Positions 15,338 through 23,293 of a DNA stretch of 26,037 nucleotides are shown here, piece by piece; position 1 is the stretch's first letter, and each line of letters begins with the position of its first letter. The notes beneath the pieces are model-generated. The model saw only the letters and a list, made by a program, of their open reading frames with translations, had not been told where the DNA came from and made no database searches. Where the stretch lies: the NCBI GenBank assembly GCA_042219525.1, contig JBDGPU010000007.1, positions 1 through 26,037 on the forward strand. Direction: 5' to 3'. The position numbers and the translations under genes were made by a program. The DNA is from JBDGPU01 sp042219525. Lineage in GTDB: Archaea > Halobacteriota > Halobacteria > Halobacteriales > Haloferacaceae.

Positions 15338-18070
15338 CTATCCGGTGGATTTCATCCCGGCGGCGACGCCCTTCACGGTCAGGCGGAGCGCGCGGTCCTC
15401 GGCGTCGGTGAGGTGGCCCTGGCCCAGCAGGCGGACCTGCAGGAGGTTCAGGGGGTCGACGTAGGGGTTCCGCCGGTCGAGGTTCTCACCGACCCAGGCG
15501 CGCGGCGGCAGCGCGTCGCGGCCGGTGATATCGAGCACGAGGTCGACGCAGCGCTCGTACTCGGCCTCGATGCGGTCGAAGAACGTCTCGCGGAGGTCGG
15601 CGTCGGCGAGGTCGGCGTACTCCGCGGCGATCTCCAGGTCCGTCCGCGCCAGCGCCAGCGCGGCGTTGTCGAGCATCGACCGGAAGAACGGCCACTCGTC
15701 GTAGAGCGTCCGGAGCGTGTCGACGTCGCCGTCGTCGTCGAGGAACGCCTGGAGCCCAGTGCCGAGCCCGTACCAGCCGGGGAGGATACACCGCGCCTGC
15801 GTCCACGAGAACACCCACGGGATCGCGCGGAGGTCCTCGACGGTGCGCTCGCCGGAGCGGGACGCCGGCCGGGAGCCGAGGTTGAGGTCCTCGATGACGC
15901 GGATCGGCGTCGCCTCCTCGAAGTACGCGACGAACCCGTCCGTCTCCAGCAGGTCGCGGTACTCGTCGCGGGCCGCGTCGGCGGCGGTCTTCATGCCCGA
16001 CTGCCAGGCGTCCGGGGTTGCGTCCGTCTCATCGGCGGTGATCGCCTGATAGCGGGCCCGTATCTGGGCGTTCAGCATCTGCTCGAGGTTCCGCTCGGCG
16101 ATGCGCGGATTCGCGTACTTCTCGGCGATGGCTTCACCCTGCTCCGTGAACTTCACCTGGCCGGTGACCGTCTCGGTGGGGAGCGCGAGGAGCGCCTCGT
16201 TCATCGAACCACCGCCGCGCGAGATGGAGCCCCCTCGGCCGTGGAACAAACGGAGGTCGACGTCGAAGTCGTCGGTGATTGCCGCGAGCCGCTTCTGATT
16301 CCGGTGGAGGGACCAGTTGGCCGCGAGGAAGCCGTTCTCCTTGTTCGAGTCGGAGTAGCCGAGCATGATCTCCTGGACGCCATCGCGCGCGTCGATCGCG
16401 GCGGCGTACGCCTCGTTCTCGAACAGGGTGCCCATTATGCGCCGGGCGCCGGAGAGCGCGGATTCGGTCTCCAGCAGCGGGACGACGTCGATGCCGCAGT
16501 AGCCGGGGAGGTCGACGACGCCGGCCTGGTCCGCGAGGAACAGGACCTCGAGGACGTGGCTCGGCTCCTCCGTCATGCTGATGCAGTAGGTGTCGATGGC
16601 GTCGACGCCGAACTCGCGCTGCCAGTCGGCGAGCGCGGCGAACCGGCGGAGTACGCGGGCCGGGGTGTCGTCGAAGTCGCCCGTTTCGGGCGCGTCGCCG
16701 ACGTCGCCGGCGACGTCGGCGCCCTCGAGGTCGACGACCGGCTGTGACTGCTGGATGGCGTCGGTCAACACCGCGACGCGCTCGTCCTCGTCCATGTCCG
16801 CGTAGTCGACGCCCTCGCGATCGAAGACGGCGGCGACCGTCTCGGTGTGGTTCTCCTGGTGGTCACGCAGGTCCAGACTGGCGAGGGTGAAGCCGAAGGT
16901 GTCGACCTGGCGGACGAGCGGCGCGACGGAGGCGTCGACGATGGCGTCGGCGCCGTCGGCCCGGAGGCTCTCCACGATGGTTTCCAGGTCGGCGAGCGGC
17001 TCGTCGGCGTCGGCGTAGCCGCCCTGCCGCACGTCGCCGACCCGGGCCAGGCGCTCGCGCATGAGGGCCAGCTTCTGTCGGTAGAGCTCGCCGGGGTACC
17101 GCTCCTCGACCGCCTCGGCGACGCCGGGCAGGCGTTCCTTGTCGGCGGCGAGCCGCTCGGTGAACGCCTCGGGCGCATCGAACTCGCGCTCGTCCTGGCT
17201 CAGAACCCCGGAGAGGTCGCCGAGCTTTCGCTGGTACTTCTCGAGGACGACGCGGCGCTGGCGCTCCAGGGTGTCCGTCGTCACCTCGGGCGTCACGTAG
17301 GGGTTGCCGTCGCGGTCGCTGCCGGCCCACGAGCGGAACTCGAACAGCTTTGTGGCGTCGACCTCGGGGTAGTGCTCAGCGAGGGCGGCCTCCAGCTCGT
17401 CGTACACCTCGCCGACGACGTCGAAGAGGACGTTCTCGAGGTACCACTGCACGTTGCGTGCCTCGTCGGTCACCGCCGGGCGCCGGTCGCGGATCTGCGG
17501 CGTCTGCCAGAGGCTCGTCACCTCCGACTCCAGCTCCCGCTCGAGACGCGAGAGCTCGCGCTGGGTGAGTCGCCGCTCGTCCAGCGTCTCGATGAGGTCC
17601 GCGACGGAGCGGAGCTTGCCTTTCACCGTCTTCCGGCGCGCCTCGGTCGGGTGCGCGGTGAACGTCGGCTCCACGAGCACGTCCTCGAGCACCTGCTGGA
17701 CGACCTCGGGGTTCGCGTCCGCGGCCGCGAGGCGTTCGACGGCCGCGGCGAGGCTCTCGGCCAGCGTCCCGGCGTCGCTTTCCTCGCGGATCGTCCTGAC
17801 GCGCTCCCGTTCCTCCGCGAGGTTGGTCAGCTCGAAGTAGGTCGTGAACGCGCGCGCGACGACCTCGCGGTTGGCCGCGTCGAGGTCGGCGAGTTCGTTG
17901 CGCAGGGCCGCTCGGGAGTCGGCCTCGTCGCGCCGGTAGGCGATCGCGCCGGTCCGGACCCGCTCGACGGTTTCCAGTGCGCCTGGAGAGGCCTGCTCGG
18001 AGAGTACCTCCCCGAGCAACGTGCTCAGCTCACGGACGTCCTGCTCGACGCCCCGTGTGTGTAATGACAT
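15338..18070 (-). CDS. ppc: phosphoenolpyruvate carboxylase
   Basis: This 910-residue enzyme is the bacterial/plant-type PEPC, not the short archaeal PpcA. It carboxylates PEP with bicarbonate to oxaloacetate, feeding the TCA cycle. Visible signatures are TAHPTEARRKTV near 175 (catalytic His), the Arg-rich WAGSDRDGNPYVTPEV, GYSDSNKENGF, FHGRGGSISRGGG, and the C-terminal LTVKGVAAGMKSTG. The glycine loop reads SISRGGGS where bacterial enzymes usually have TVGRGGGP. The ATG at 18070 (MSLHTRGVEQDV) is chosen because a CTTTAC box is centred 27 bases upstream; an ATG at 18079 would add three residues. It is followed by mgsA and preceded by glpC on the same strand, 165 bases away with its own promoter. 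Confidence 0.95.
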   Translation of the reverse strand: MSLHTRGVEQDVRELSTLLGEVLSEQASPGALETVERVRTGAIAYRRDEADSRAALRNELADLDAANREVVARAFTTYFELTNLAEERERVRTIREESDAGTLAESLAAAVERLAAADANPEVVQQVLEDVLVEPTFTAHPTEARRKTVKGKLRSVADLIETLDERRLTQRELSRLERELESEVTSLWQTPQIRDRRPAVTDEARNVQWYLENVLFDVVGEVYDELEAALAEHYPEVDATKLFEFRSWAGSDRDGNPYVTPEVTTDTLERQRRVVLEKYQRKLGDLSGVLSQDEREFDAPEAFTERLAADKERLPGVAEAVEERYPGELYRQKLALMRERLARVGDVRQGGYADADEPLADLETIVESLRADGADAIVDASVAPLVRQVDTFGFTLASLDLRDHQENHTETVAAVFDREGVDYADMDEDERVAVLTDAIQQSQPVVDLEGADVAGDVGDAPETGDFDDTPARVLRRFAALADWQREFGVDAIDTYCISMTEEPSHVLEVLFLADQAGVVDLPGYCGIDVVPLLETESALSGARRIMGTLFENEAYAAAIDARDGVQEIMLGYSDSNKENGFLAANWSLHRNQKRLAAITDDFDVDLRLFHGRGGSISRGGGSMNEALLALPTETVTGQVKFTEQGEAIAEKYANPRIAERNLEQMLNAQIRARYQAITADETDATPDAWQSGMKTAADAARDEYRDLLETDGFVAYFEEATPIRVIEDLNLGSRPASRSGERTVEDLRAIPWVFSWTQARCILPGWYGLGTGLQAFLDDDGDVDTLRTLYDEWPFFRSMLDNAALALARTDLEIAAEYADLADADLRETFFDRIEAEYERCVDLVLDITGRDALPPRAWVGENLDRRNPYVDPLNLLQVRLLGQGHLTDAEDRALRLTVKGVAAGMKSTG

Positions 18071-18094
18071 ACCACCCATTGGATGCGGAAGGGT

Positions 18095-18100
18095 GTAAAG
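18095..18100 (-). promoter_or_regulatory. TATA box of ppc
   Basis: CTTTAC on the minus strand is centred 27 bases from ATG 18070, the expected spacing for a leaderless mRNA. It indicates that ppc has its own promoter rather than relying on glp read-through. Confidence 0.5.
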
Positions 18101-18114
18101 CATGCCGCTTTTCG

Positions 18115-18147
18115 AAAAATTTGACTCGAAGTAGAGTTGCAGTTTTT
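18115..18147. repeat. nested dyad between glpC and ppc
   Basis: AAAAA (18115-18119) and TTTTT (18143-18147) flank ACTC (18124-18127) and GAGT (18134-18137), a nested dyad. On the minus strand, downstream of glpC, it reads as a small hairpin followed by T5, so it can end the glp transcript. It also lies about 15-50 bases upstream of the ppc TATA box. There, AACT-N7-GAGTC resembles the TrmB-type motif with two mismatches. Confidence 0.45.
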
Positions 18148-18235
18148 GCACCGCTGTCGGTCCCGTTGAACGTCGAGCGCGACGCGGGACGTGACGGGGA
18201 CGGCGTCGCACCCGGGGTCGTCGGTATCCTCGGCG

Positions 18236-19612
18236 TCAGTCCACGAGTGCGGCCTCCAGCAGCTCCAGCGGGTGCCGGACCTCGTAGCCGGTGCCGTGTT
18301 CCATCTGCATCGCGCAGGTGGGACACTCGGTCATGCCGGTCTCGCCCGCGGCGGATTCCATGTGCTCGAACATCTCGTCGCCGATCTTCATCGAGGTATC
18401 GTACTTCTCTTCCTTCCAGCCGTAGGTGCCGGAGATGCCCGAACAGGAGTCGCCAACGTCCTCGACGCCGACGCCCTCGAGGTCGCCGAACAGCTCGACG
18501 GCCTGCCGTTCGAGCCCCTGGTTCCGGGCGTGACACGGCGCGTGGTAGGCGAACTCCGCCGCGAGGTCGCCGTCGGCGTCGACGTCGGCCGCGGCGATTT
18601 CGTCCCCGAGGTCCTCGTGGATACGGAGGTACTCGACGGACTCGAAGGTGTGCGAGGCGACCTCGTCGATACCCTCAATGTCGAACAGCTCCGGATACTC
18701 CTGGCGCAGCGCCATCGAGCAGGAGGTACAGGAGGCGATGGCGTCGTACCCCTCCGCGACGAGGTCCGCCATCGAAGAGACGTTGACCTCGGCGTGGCGG
18801 CGCGCGTCGTCGAGCATGCCGTTCGCGAACATCGGCGTCCCGGAGCAGCCCTGCTCGGGGACGACGACCTCGTAGCCGAAGTGCTCGAAGACGCGGACCA
18901 TCGCCTTGCCGACCTCGGGCGTGTTGTAGTTGGCGTAGCAGCCGTGGAAGTACGCGACCTTCTTGTCGGCGTCGACGGGGTCGCCGCGTCGCTCGCGCTC
19001 CTCGCGGGCGCGCTTGCGGGATTCGGCGGCCGCGCCCCGCCCATTCCACCACTCTCGGAACGTCTCCCGGGCGAACTCGGGGAAGTCGCGCTCGCTGGTG
19101 ATCCCCATCGTCTTCTCCATCACCCAGCGTGCGGGCCCGAAGTTCATCGCGAAGTTGGCGACGCGGGGCGCCTTGCTGGCGAGCCACGCCGACGTGCGGT
19201 AGTTCGAGAGGATTCGGTTGCGAACGTACTCGACGGAGAGCTTCGACATTTGCTCATCGACGTACTCGCCGCGGGCCGTGTTATGCATCTGCGAGAGCGG
19301 GACGCCGGACGGACAGGCGTTGTCACAGCGCATGCAGTTCGAGCAGTCCATCACGCTATCGTCGACCTCGTGGTCCTCGTCGCGCTGCTTGAGCCGCCAC
19401 TGCTCGGGGCCCTGGAACTTCGGGCCGGGGAAGTCGTCGTCGACCTCCGCGACCGGGCAGTTCGTGTCGCAGGTCGAGCACTTGTAACAGGAGTCGGCGC
19501 CCGGCCGGAGGTCGAAGTCGGTGCTGTCCGGGAAGACGTCGACTGGCTCGAACGACTCGCCGGTGTTCGGTTCCGCTGGGTCGAATGCTGTGTTGGAGTC
19601 TGCGTCGCTCAT
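18236..19612 (-). CDS. glpC: anaerobic-type glycerol-3-phosphate dehydrogenase subunit C (iron-sulfur)
   Basis: This 458-residue subunit carries electrons from GlpAB to the membrane quinone pool. The N-terminal ferredoxin-like domain has two [4Fe-4S] motifs: Cys42, 45, 48, 52 (CYKCSTCDTNC) and Cys90, 93, 96, 100 (CSNCMRCDNAC). Two cysteine-rich CCG-type modules follow, with GCYANYN...GCSGTPM in the first and APCHARNQG...SCSGISGTYG in the second. ECPTCAMQMEHGTG near the C-terminus completes the second. The start ATG overlaps the glpB stop (ATGA, 19609-19612) and has a GGAGG seven bases upstream, so translation is coupled. Haloarchaea oxidise glycerol aerobically with this three-subunit enzyme despite its 'anaerobic' name. 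Confidence 0.92.
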   Translation of the reverse strand: MSDADSNTAFDPAEPNTGESFEPVDVFPDSTDFDLRPGADSCYKCSTCDTNCPVAEVDDDFPGPKFQGPEQWRLKQRDEDHEVDDSVMDCSNCMRCDNACPSGVPLSQMHNTARGEYVDEQMSKLSVEYVRNRILSNYRTSAWLASKAPRVANFAMNFGPARWVMEKTMGITSERDFPEFARETFREWWNGRGAAAESRKRAREERERRGDPVDADKKVAYFHGCYANYNTPEVGKAMVRVFEHFGYEVVVPEQGCSGTPMFANGMLDDARRHAEVNVSSMADLVAEGYDAIASCTSCSMALRQEYPELFDIEGIDEVASHTFESVEYLRIHEDLGDEIAAADVDADGDLAAEFAYHAPCHARNQGLERQAVELFGDLEGVGVEDVGDSCSGISGTYGWKEEKYDTSMKIGDEMFEHMESAAGETGMTECPTCAMQMEHGTGYEVRHPLELLEAALVD

Positions 19613-20889
19613 CGAAGGTCCTCCGCTGCGCCGCGGCCCGCAGCATAGCCGGTCGCGATCGAAACGCCGCTACCCGATTTCTCCGCCGGGAAGTCGTAGC
19701 CGCCGAGCACCGAGCCCGCCGCGCGCAGGTTGTCGAACTCGACGCCGCCTCTCGGCCCGGTCGGCCGCAGATCCTCGTCCGTCCGTACCCCGAAGCTCGC
19801 GAACGCGTGGTCGCCGAACACGTCGCCCTCGAACCAGTCGTACCGGTCGTCGGCGTGGGGAACGTGACAGTCGAAGATGGGCTCGGTGACGCCCTCGCGG
19901 TCGGACTCGACGCCCTTGCCGACGAGCCCGCCCGTCGCGAGCACGTACTGGTCGGCGGCGTTCGGGATCCGTGCGCCGTTCTTCTCCACGTACACCCGCT
20001 CGACCCGCCCGTCGTCGTCGACGTCGAAGTCCGTGACGGGGTTGCCCGTCTCGATGCTGGCGCCCTCGGCCTCCAGCGCCGCGAAGAGGGCGTCCTCGAG
20101 CCGGAGCCCCGGCAGCGACGGCGGGCCCATCGGGACCTCGAACACGTCCGCGTCGAGGTGGTCGCCGAGGTCGGCCCGGACGTCGGTCGCCGCCTCGTCG
20201 CCGAGGATCGCCGGGAAGCCCACGCGGGCCTCGCCGTCGTGCTCGGCGGCGACGCGCTCGGCGAGCGCGTCGCGGGCGGGTCGCTTCCGTCCGCGCACGG
20301 CGACCTCACCGTTGGTGTCGAGCAGCTTCGCGTACCGAGTGATCTTCGCGTCCGCGCGGAGGTCGCCGGGGAACCGAATCGTCGTCCCGCGCACGTCGAA
20401 CGGGACGCCCGCCGCCTCGAGATGGGCCGCGACCTGCTCGGCGTCGAAGTCGACCATCGCCTCGAGGCCGACGAGCAGCGCGTCGCGCTCGTCGCTGGCG
20501 ACGCCCGCCGCCGCCCCGGCCGGATAGCGCGCGGTCGGCTTGACCGTCCCGCCGTGGGTCGGGAGGAGGGCGTTGCGGTCGGTGTGACCGCCGCGGTAGG
20601 CTGGCGCCGCGTCGTCGAACAGCGCCATCGCGTCGCGGACGGCCTCGACGCCGACGGTGCGGTACGGGTGTTCCTCGGGGAGCTCCGGAATCGCGTCGTA
20701 GGGATCGACGAGGGGGCCCTCGCCGGCCGGCGTGTAGCCGAGCACGTCGACGAGCCCGGACGCGTGCCGGAGCGTGCTCTGCTTGTACGAGACGAGTCGG
20801 ACGTCGGCCCCCTCACGGGCGGCGGCGAGCGCGCTCGTGAGCCCGGCGAGCCCGCCGCCGATCACCAGCACCTCGGACTCAATCGCCAC
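19609..20889 (-). CDS. glpB: glycerol-3-phosphate dehydrogenase subunit B
   Basis: This 426-residue flavoprotein subunit works with GlpA and GlpC to oxidise sn-glycerol-3-phosphate to DHAP. The N-terminus has a Rossmann motif GGGLAG at about 11-16, followed by ALAAAREGADVRLVSYKQST. The rest includes FPAILG and the closing SGSGVSIATGYAAGRGA, near the second FAD/NAD-fold contact. The start is GTG at 20889 (VAIESEVLVIGGG), supported by a GGAGG five bases upstream. The longer frame to 21072 has a Thr/Pro/Arg-rich extension that is the shadow of glpA. glpB overlaps the 3' end of glpA by 11 bases and the start of glpC by four, a tight operon. Confidence 0.92.
   Translation of the reverse strand: MAIESEVLVIGGGLAGLTSALAAAREGADVRLVSYKQSTLRHASGLVDVLGYTPAGEGPLVDPYDAIPELPEEHPYRTVGVEAVRDAMALFDDAAPAYRGGHTDRNALLPTHGGTVKPTARYPAGAAAGVASDERDALLVGLEAMVDFDAEQVAAHLEAAGVPFDVRGTTIRFPGDLRADAKITRYAKLLDTNGEVAVRGRKRPARDALAERVAAEHDGEARVGFPAILGDEAATDVRADLGDHLDADVFEVPMGPPSLPGLRLEDALFAALEAEGASIETGNPVTDFDVDDDGRVERVYVEKNGARIPNAADQYVLATGGLVGKGVESDREGVTEPIFDCHVPHADDRYDWFEGDVFGDHAFASFGVRTDEDLRPTGPRGGVEFDNLRAAGSVLGGYDFPAEKSGSGVSIATGYAAGRGAAEDLR
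19620..19624 (-). promoter_or_regulatory. ribosome binding site of glpC
   Basis: GGAGG on the minus strand is separated from the glpC ATG by seven bases and lies inside the end of glpB. It confirms the start and coupled translation. Confidence 0.65.
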
Positions 20890-22711
20890 GGTTCCCTCCG
20901 TCGGCGACGGCGTCGCCCGGTCCCTCGCTTCGCGAGCCTGTATCGCCGGCGTCGGCCGCGTCGGCGGCGTCGTCCGCGTCGCCACCGGGCGGACCGCTGT
21001 CGAAGGCGGCGAAGTCGACGTCAGACCCGTCGCCGTCGACGGTGCCGTCCCCATCGTCGCCTGCGACGCCACCGGCCCCTCCCCGCCCCGCCGGGTCCTG
21101 ATCCCGGTTCTGCGTCGCGGCGTGCAGCGCGTAGTTCAACATTGACTGCGAGAGCTGCTCGCCCCAGAGCGCGTGTCGCTGGCCCTTCCAGCGCTCCTGG
21201 AGCAGTTCGTCCCAGGCGGCCCGGGCGGTCGCCTCGTCGTACTCGCCGTGGAGCTCGCTGGCCAGCCGGTGACAGCAGAACCCGCCCTGGCAGTTGCCCA
21301 TCGAGGCCCGCGTGCGAATGCGGACCGCGTTGAGGTCCGAGCCGGCGCCGTCGATAGCGTCCTGGACTTCGGCGCGAGTGACGCCTTCACAGGCGCAGAC
21401 CGTCGGATTGGGGCCGTCGGTCTGCAGGACGGCGTCCGCGCGCGAGCCGAGGCGCTCGACGCTCCGCCGGCCGATAGGCGAGCGGAGCCCGAACTCGTCC
21501 ATGTAGTCGCGGAGGACCGAGAAGTCCTCGCTGCCCGGCAGGGGGACCTCGTCGGTGCGGCAGTCGGCGTCGATGCCGAACTTCTCGCAGACGTGGTCGC
21601 TGATCTCCTCGCCCATCATGCGGTAGGTGGTGAACTTCCCGCCGACGATGCTCGTGAGCCCCGGAAGTCCGTCGCGCTCCGCGTGGTCGAGCAGGAAGTA
21701 GTCTCGCGTGATGTCGGTCGGATCGTCGCTGCCGACGTCCGGGGGTTCATACAGCGGGCGCACGCCCCAGAAGGAGCGGATGGAGCGCGCTTCCTGCAAC
21801 ATTGGGACCAGCTCGGAGAGCGTCTCGATCATCTGGTCGACTTCCCACTGCTCCTCGGGGTAGTCCTCGGGGTCGTCGACCTCCTCGTCGGTCGTGCCGA
21901 GGATGGCGGTCGTCTCGTGCGGGACGATGATGTCGGCGTCGCCCTTCGGCCGACAGCGGTTGATCGCGGTGTCGACCTGCCGCACGTTCATGATGGTCAT
22001 CACGCCCTTCGAGGGCCGGACGGCGATGTCGACGCCGGCCATCTCGCCGATCTGGCCCGCCCACGCACCCGTGGCGTTGACGACGTGGTCCGCGCGGATG
22101 GTCTCCGTGCCGCCCTCGGCGCCGTGGATGCGCTTGCCCGACCCGGAAGCGTGCTCGACCTCGAGGCCGACGACGTCGCCGTCCTCGACGAGGAGGTCGG
22201 TGACCGTCGAGTGCGTCTCGATCCGCGCGCCGTGCTCCTGCGCGCTCGCGGCGTTCGCGACGACGAGCCGGAAGGGGTCGACCGCGCCGTCCGGCACGGA
22301 GATGGCCTTCTCGACGTCTTTCGCGAGGTGCGGTTCCATCGCGCGCGCTTCCTCGCCGGAGAGGACTTCGGCGGGGATGCCGCAGTCCGCACAGCCCTGC
22401 AGCTTCTCCTGGAAGTACTCCTCGGAGTCCTCGGGGCGCTTGACGAACAATCCGCCGGTCATCTCGACGCAGTGACTCGCGATGTCGCGAAGGACGCGGT
22501 TCTCCGCGATGCACTCCTCCGCGCTGGCCTGGTCGGCGACGGCGTAGCGGCCGCCGCTATGCAGCAGGCCGTGCATGCGGCCCGTCGTCCCGTGCGTCAG
22601 GTTGCCCTGCTCGACCAGGGTCACGTCGAGCCCCCGCATCGCGAGGTCGCGGGCGATCCCGGTGCCGGTCGAACCGCCGCCGACGACGGCGATATGTGGT
22701 GGCGATGCCAT
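20879..22711 (-). CDS. glpA: glycerol-3-phosphate dehydrogenase subunit A (catalytic)
   Basis: This 610-residue FAD enzyme oxidises glycerol-3-phosphate to DHAP. It opens with the FAD-binding motif VVGGGSTGTGIARDLAMRG. HGTTGRMHGLLHSGGRYAV, SFWGVRPLY and GGKFTTYRMMGEE are GlpA/GlpD family motifs. Towards the C-terminus a BFD-type [2Fe-2S] domain has Cys439, Cys441, Cys474 and Cys479 (TVCACEGV ... GNCQGGFCC). The last ~75 residues (from about 535) are Gly/Asp/Ala-rich and probably disordered; that tail is not part of the usual family. ATG 22711 (MASPPHIAVVGGG) is preferred over 22738, whose extra residues are not family-like. It is the first gene of glpABC and is divergent from glpK. Confidence 0.93.
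   Translation of the reverse strand: MASPPHIAVVGGGSTGTGIARDLAMRGLDVTLVEQGNLTHGTTGRMHGLLHSGGRYAVADQASAEECIAENRVLRDIASHCVEMTGGLFVKRPEDSEEYFQEKLQGCADCGIPAEVLSGEEARAMEPHLAKDVEKAISVPDGAVDPFRLVVANAASAQEHGARIETHSTVTDLLVEDGDVVGLEVEHASGSGKRIHGAEGGTETIRADHVVNATGAWAGQIGEMAGVDIAVRPSKGVMTIMNVRQVDTAINRCRPKGDADIIVPHETTAILGTTDEEVDDPEDYPEEQWEVDQMIETLSELVPMLQEARSIRSFWGVRPLYEPPDVGSDDPTDITRDYFLLDHAERDGLPGLTSIVGGKFTTYRMMGEEISDHVCEKFGIDADCRTDEVPLPGSEDFSVLRDYMDEFGLRSPIGRRSVERLGSRADAVLQTDGPNPTVCACEGVTRAEVQDAIDGAGSDLNAVRIRTRASMGNCQGGFCCHRLASELHGEYDEATARAAWDELLQERWKGQRHALWGEQLSQSMLNYALHAATQNRDQDPAGRGGAGGVAGDDGDGTVDGDGSDVDFAAFDSGPPGGDADDAADAADAGDTGSRSEGPGDAVADGGNRGD
20895..20899 (-). promoter_or_regulatory. ribosome binding site that fixes the glpB GTG start
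   Basis: GGAGG on the minus strand is five bases from the GTG at 20889. It decides between this start and alternatives further upstream in the same frame. Confidence 0.65.
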
Positions 22712-22744
22712 TGATACACGTACACTCGATTCGCGCACACTTCA

Positions 22745-22764
22745 TTTTACCGATAGGGCGAGTA
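22745..22764 (-). promoter_or_regulatory. glpA TATA box with overlapping TrmB-like site
   Basis: On the minus strand GTAAAA (22745-22750) is a TATA-like box about 36 bases before ATG 22711. Overlapping it on the plus strand are TACC (22748-22751), eight bases and GAGTA (22760-22764), one mismatch from TACT-N7-8-GAGTA. TTACCGATAG (22747-22756) also resembles the palindrome upstream of glpK at eight of ten bases. Confidence 0.4.
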
Positions 22765-23239
22765 CAGTAGTAAAAATGTGGTGTGTCACGTGTACGCGAC
22801 CAGTACGTCCAGCCGAAACGACCGAAATACCAGGGTAGGGATCGTTTGGACGGGATCGAGGATTCTTCCAGTGTCCCGATTCCTCTTTGTCTTCGGGCAC
22901 GCGCCCACGCGGACTCGCTGGAGGCGCGTCGCCGCGGGAGGCTGCACCTGTATCGACACCAATCACCGAAATTCAGGCAGTAGACGGCCTTTCCAACCGA
23001 AATGTCTATGCGCGGGAGTGACGAGAGAGCTGCGGCCCGGCGCGCGCCCGAGAGTCTCGCCCGTCGAGCTACCGTCGGTGGGGCTATCGGAGGGAGCGGA
23101 CGATCGCTGCATCCAGAGATCGGATATTCGCGGTGCCTCTGCGAATTTCCTCGATAAAAACACCTAGATAGCCGCTAGTATACCACTTTATCCACGCCAG
23201 CCGATTGTGGGTAACATTTATGATGGCGTGTGTTATTGT

Positions 23240-23249
23240 TTATCGATAA
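23240..23249. promoter_or_regulatory. perfect palindrome upstream of the glpK TATA box
   Basis: TTATCGATAA is a perfect 10-base palindrome centred about 22 bases upstream of the probable TATA box, an activator-like position. A related TTACCGATAG lies on the glpA TATA box. This is a candidate operator for a common glycerol regulator, but short A/T-rich palindromes also occur by chance. Confidence 0.35.
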
Positions 23250-23264
23250 GACGGATCCGACAGT

Positions 23265-23270
23265 GAAATT
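23265..23270 (+). promoter_or_regulatory. TATA box of glpK
   Basis: GAAATT is centred 27 bases upstream of ATG 23294, matching a leaderless start. No ribosome binding site precedes the ATG. Confidence 0.45.
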
Positions 23271-23293
23271 GTCTCCGTCGAAGCAACCCAACT

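Larger units (their letters stand above)
22712..23293. other. 582-base intergenic region between glpA and glpK
   Basis: It holds the divergent promoters of glpABC (near 22747) and glpK (near 23267). Open frames inside it (for example 22778-23167 plus and 22742-22966 minus) have basic, Arg/Ser-rich translations unlike haloarchaeal proteins, and I do not call them. The glpK-proximal 130 bases are A/T-rich, with three TTTAT-containing boxes (near 23187, 23217 and 23239). The central ~350 bases show no RNA gene or repeat that I can recognise. Confidence 0.6.

Noticed and set aside
18191..19648. 485-codon plus-strand frame opposite glpC
   Set aside because: The complementary strand encodes an intact GlpC with all iron-sulfur cysteines; the plus-strand translation has no domain signal.
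22778..23167. 129-codon frame in the glpA-glpK intergenic region
   Set aside because: It is basic, Arg/Ser/Cys-rich and without hydrophobic or domain pattern, unlike haloarchaeal proteins, and it starts in promoter DNA.
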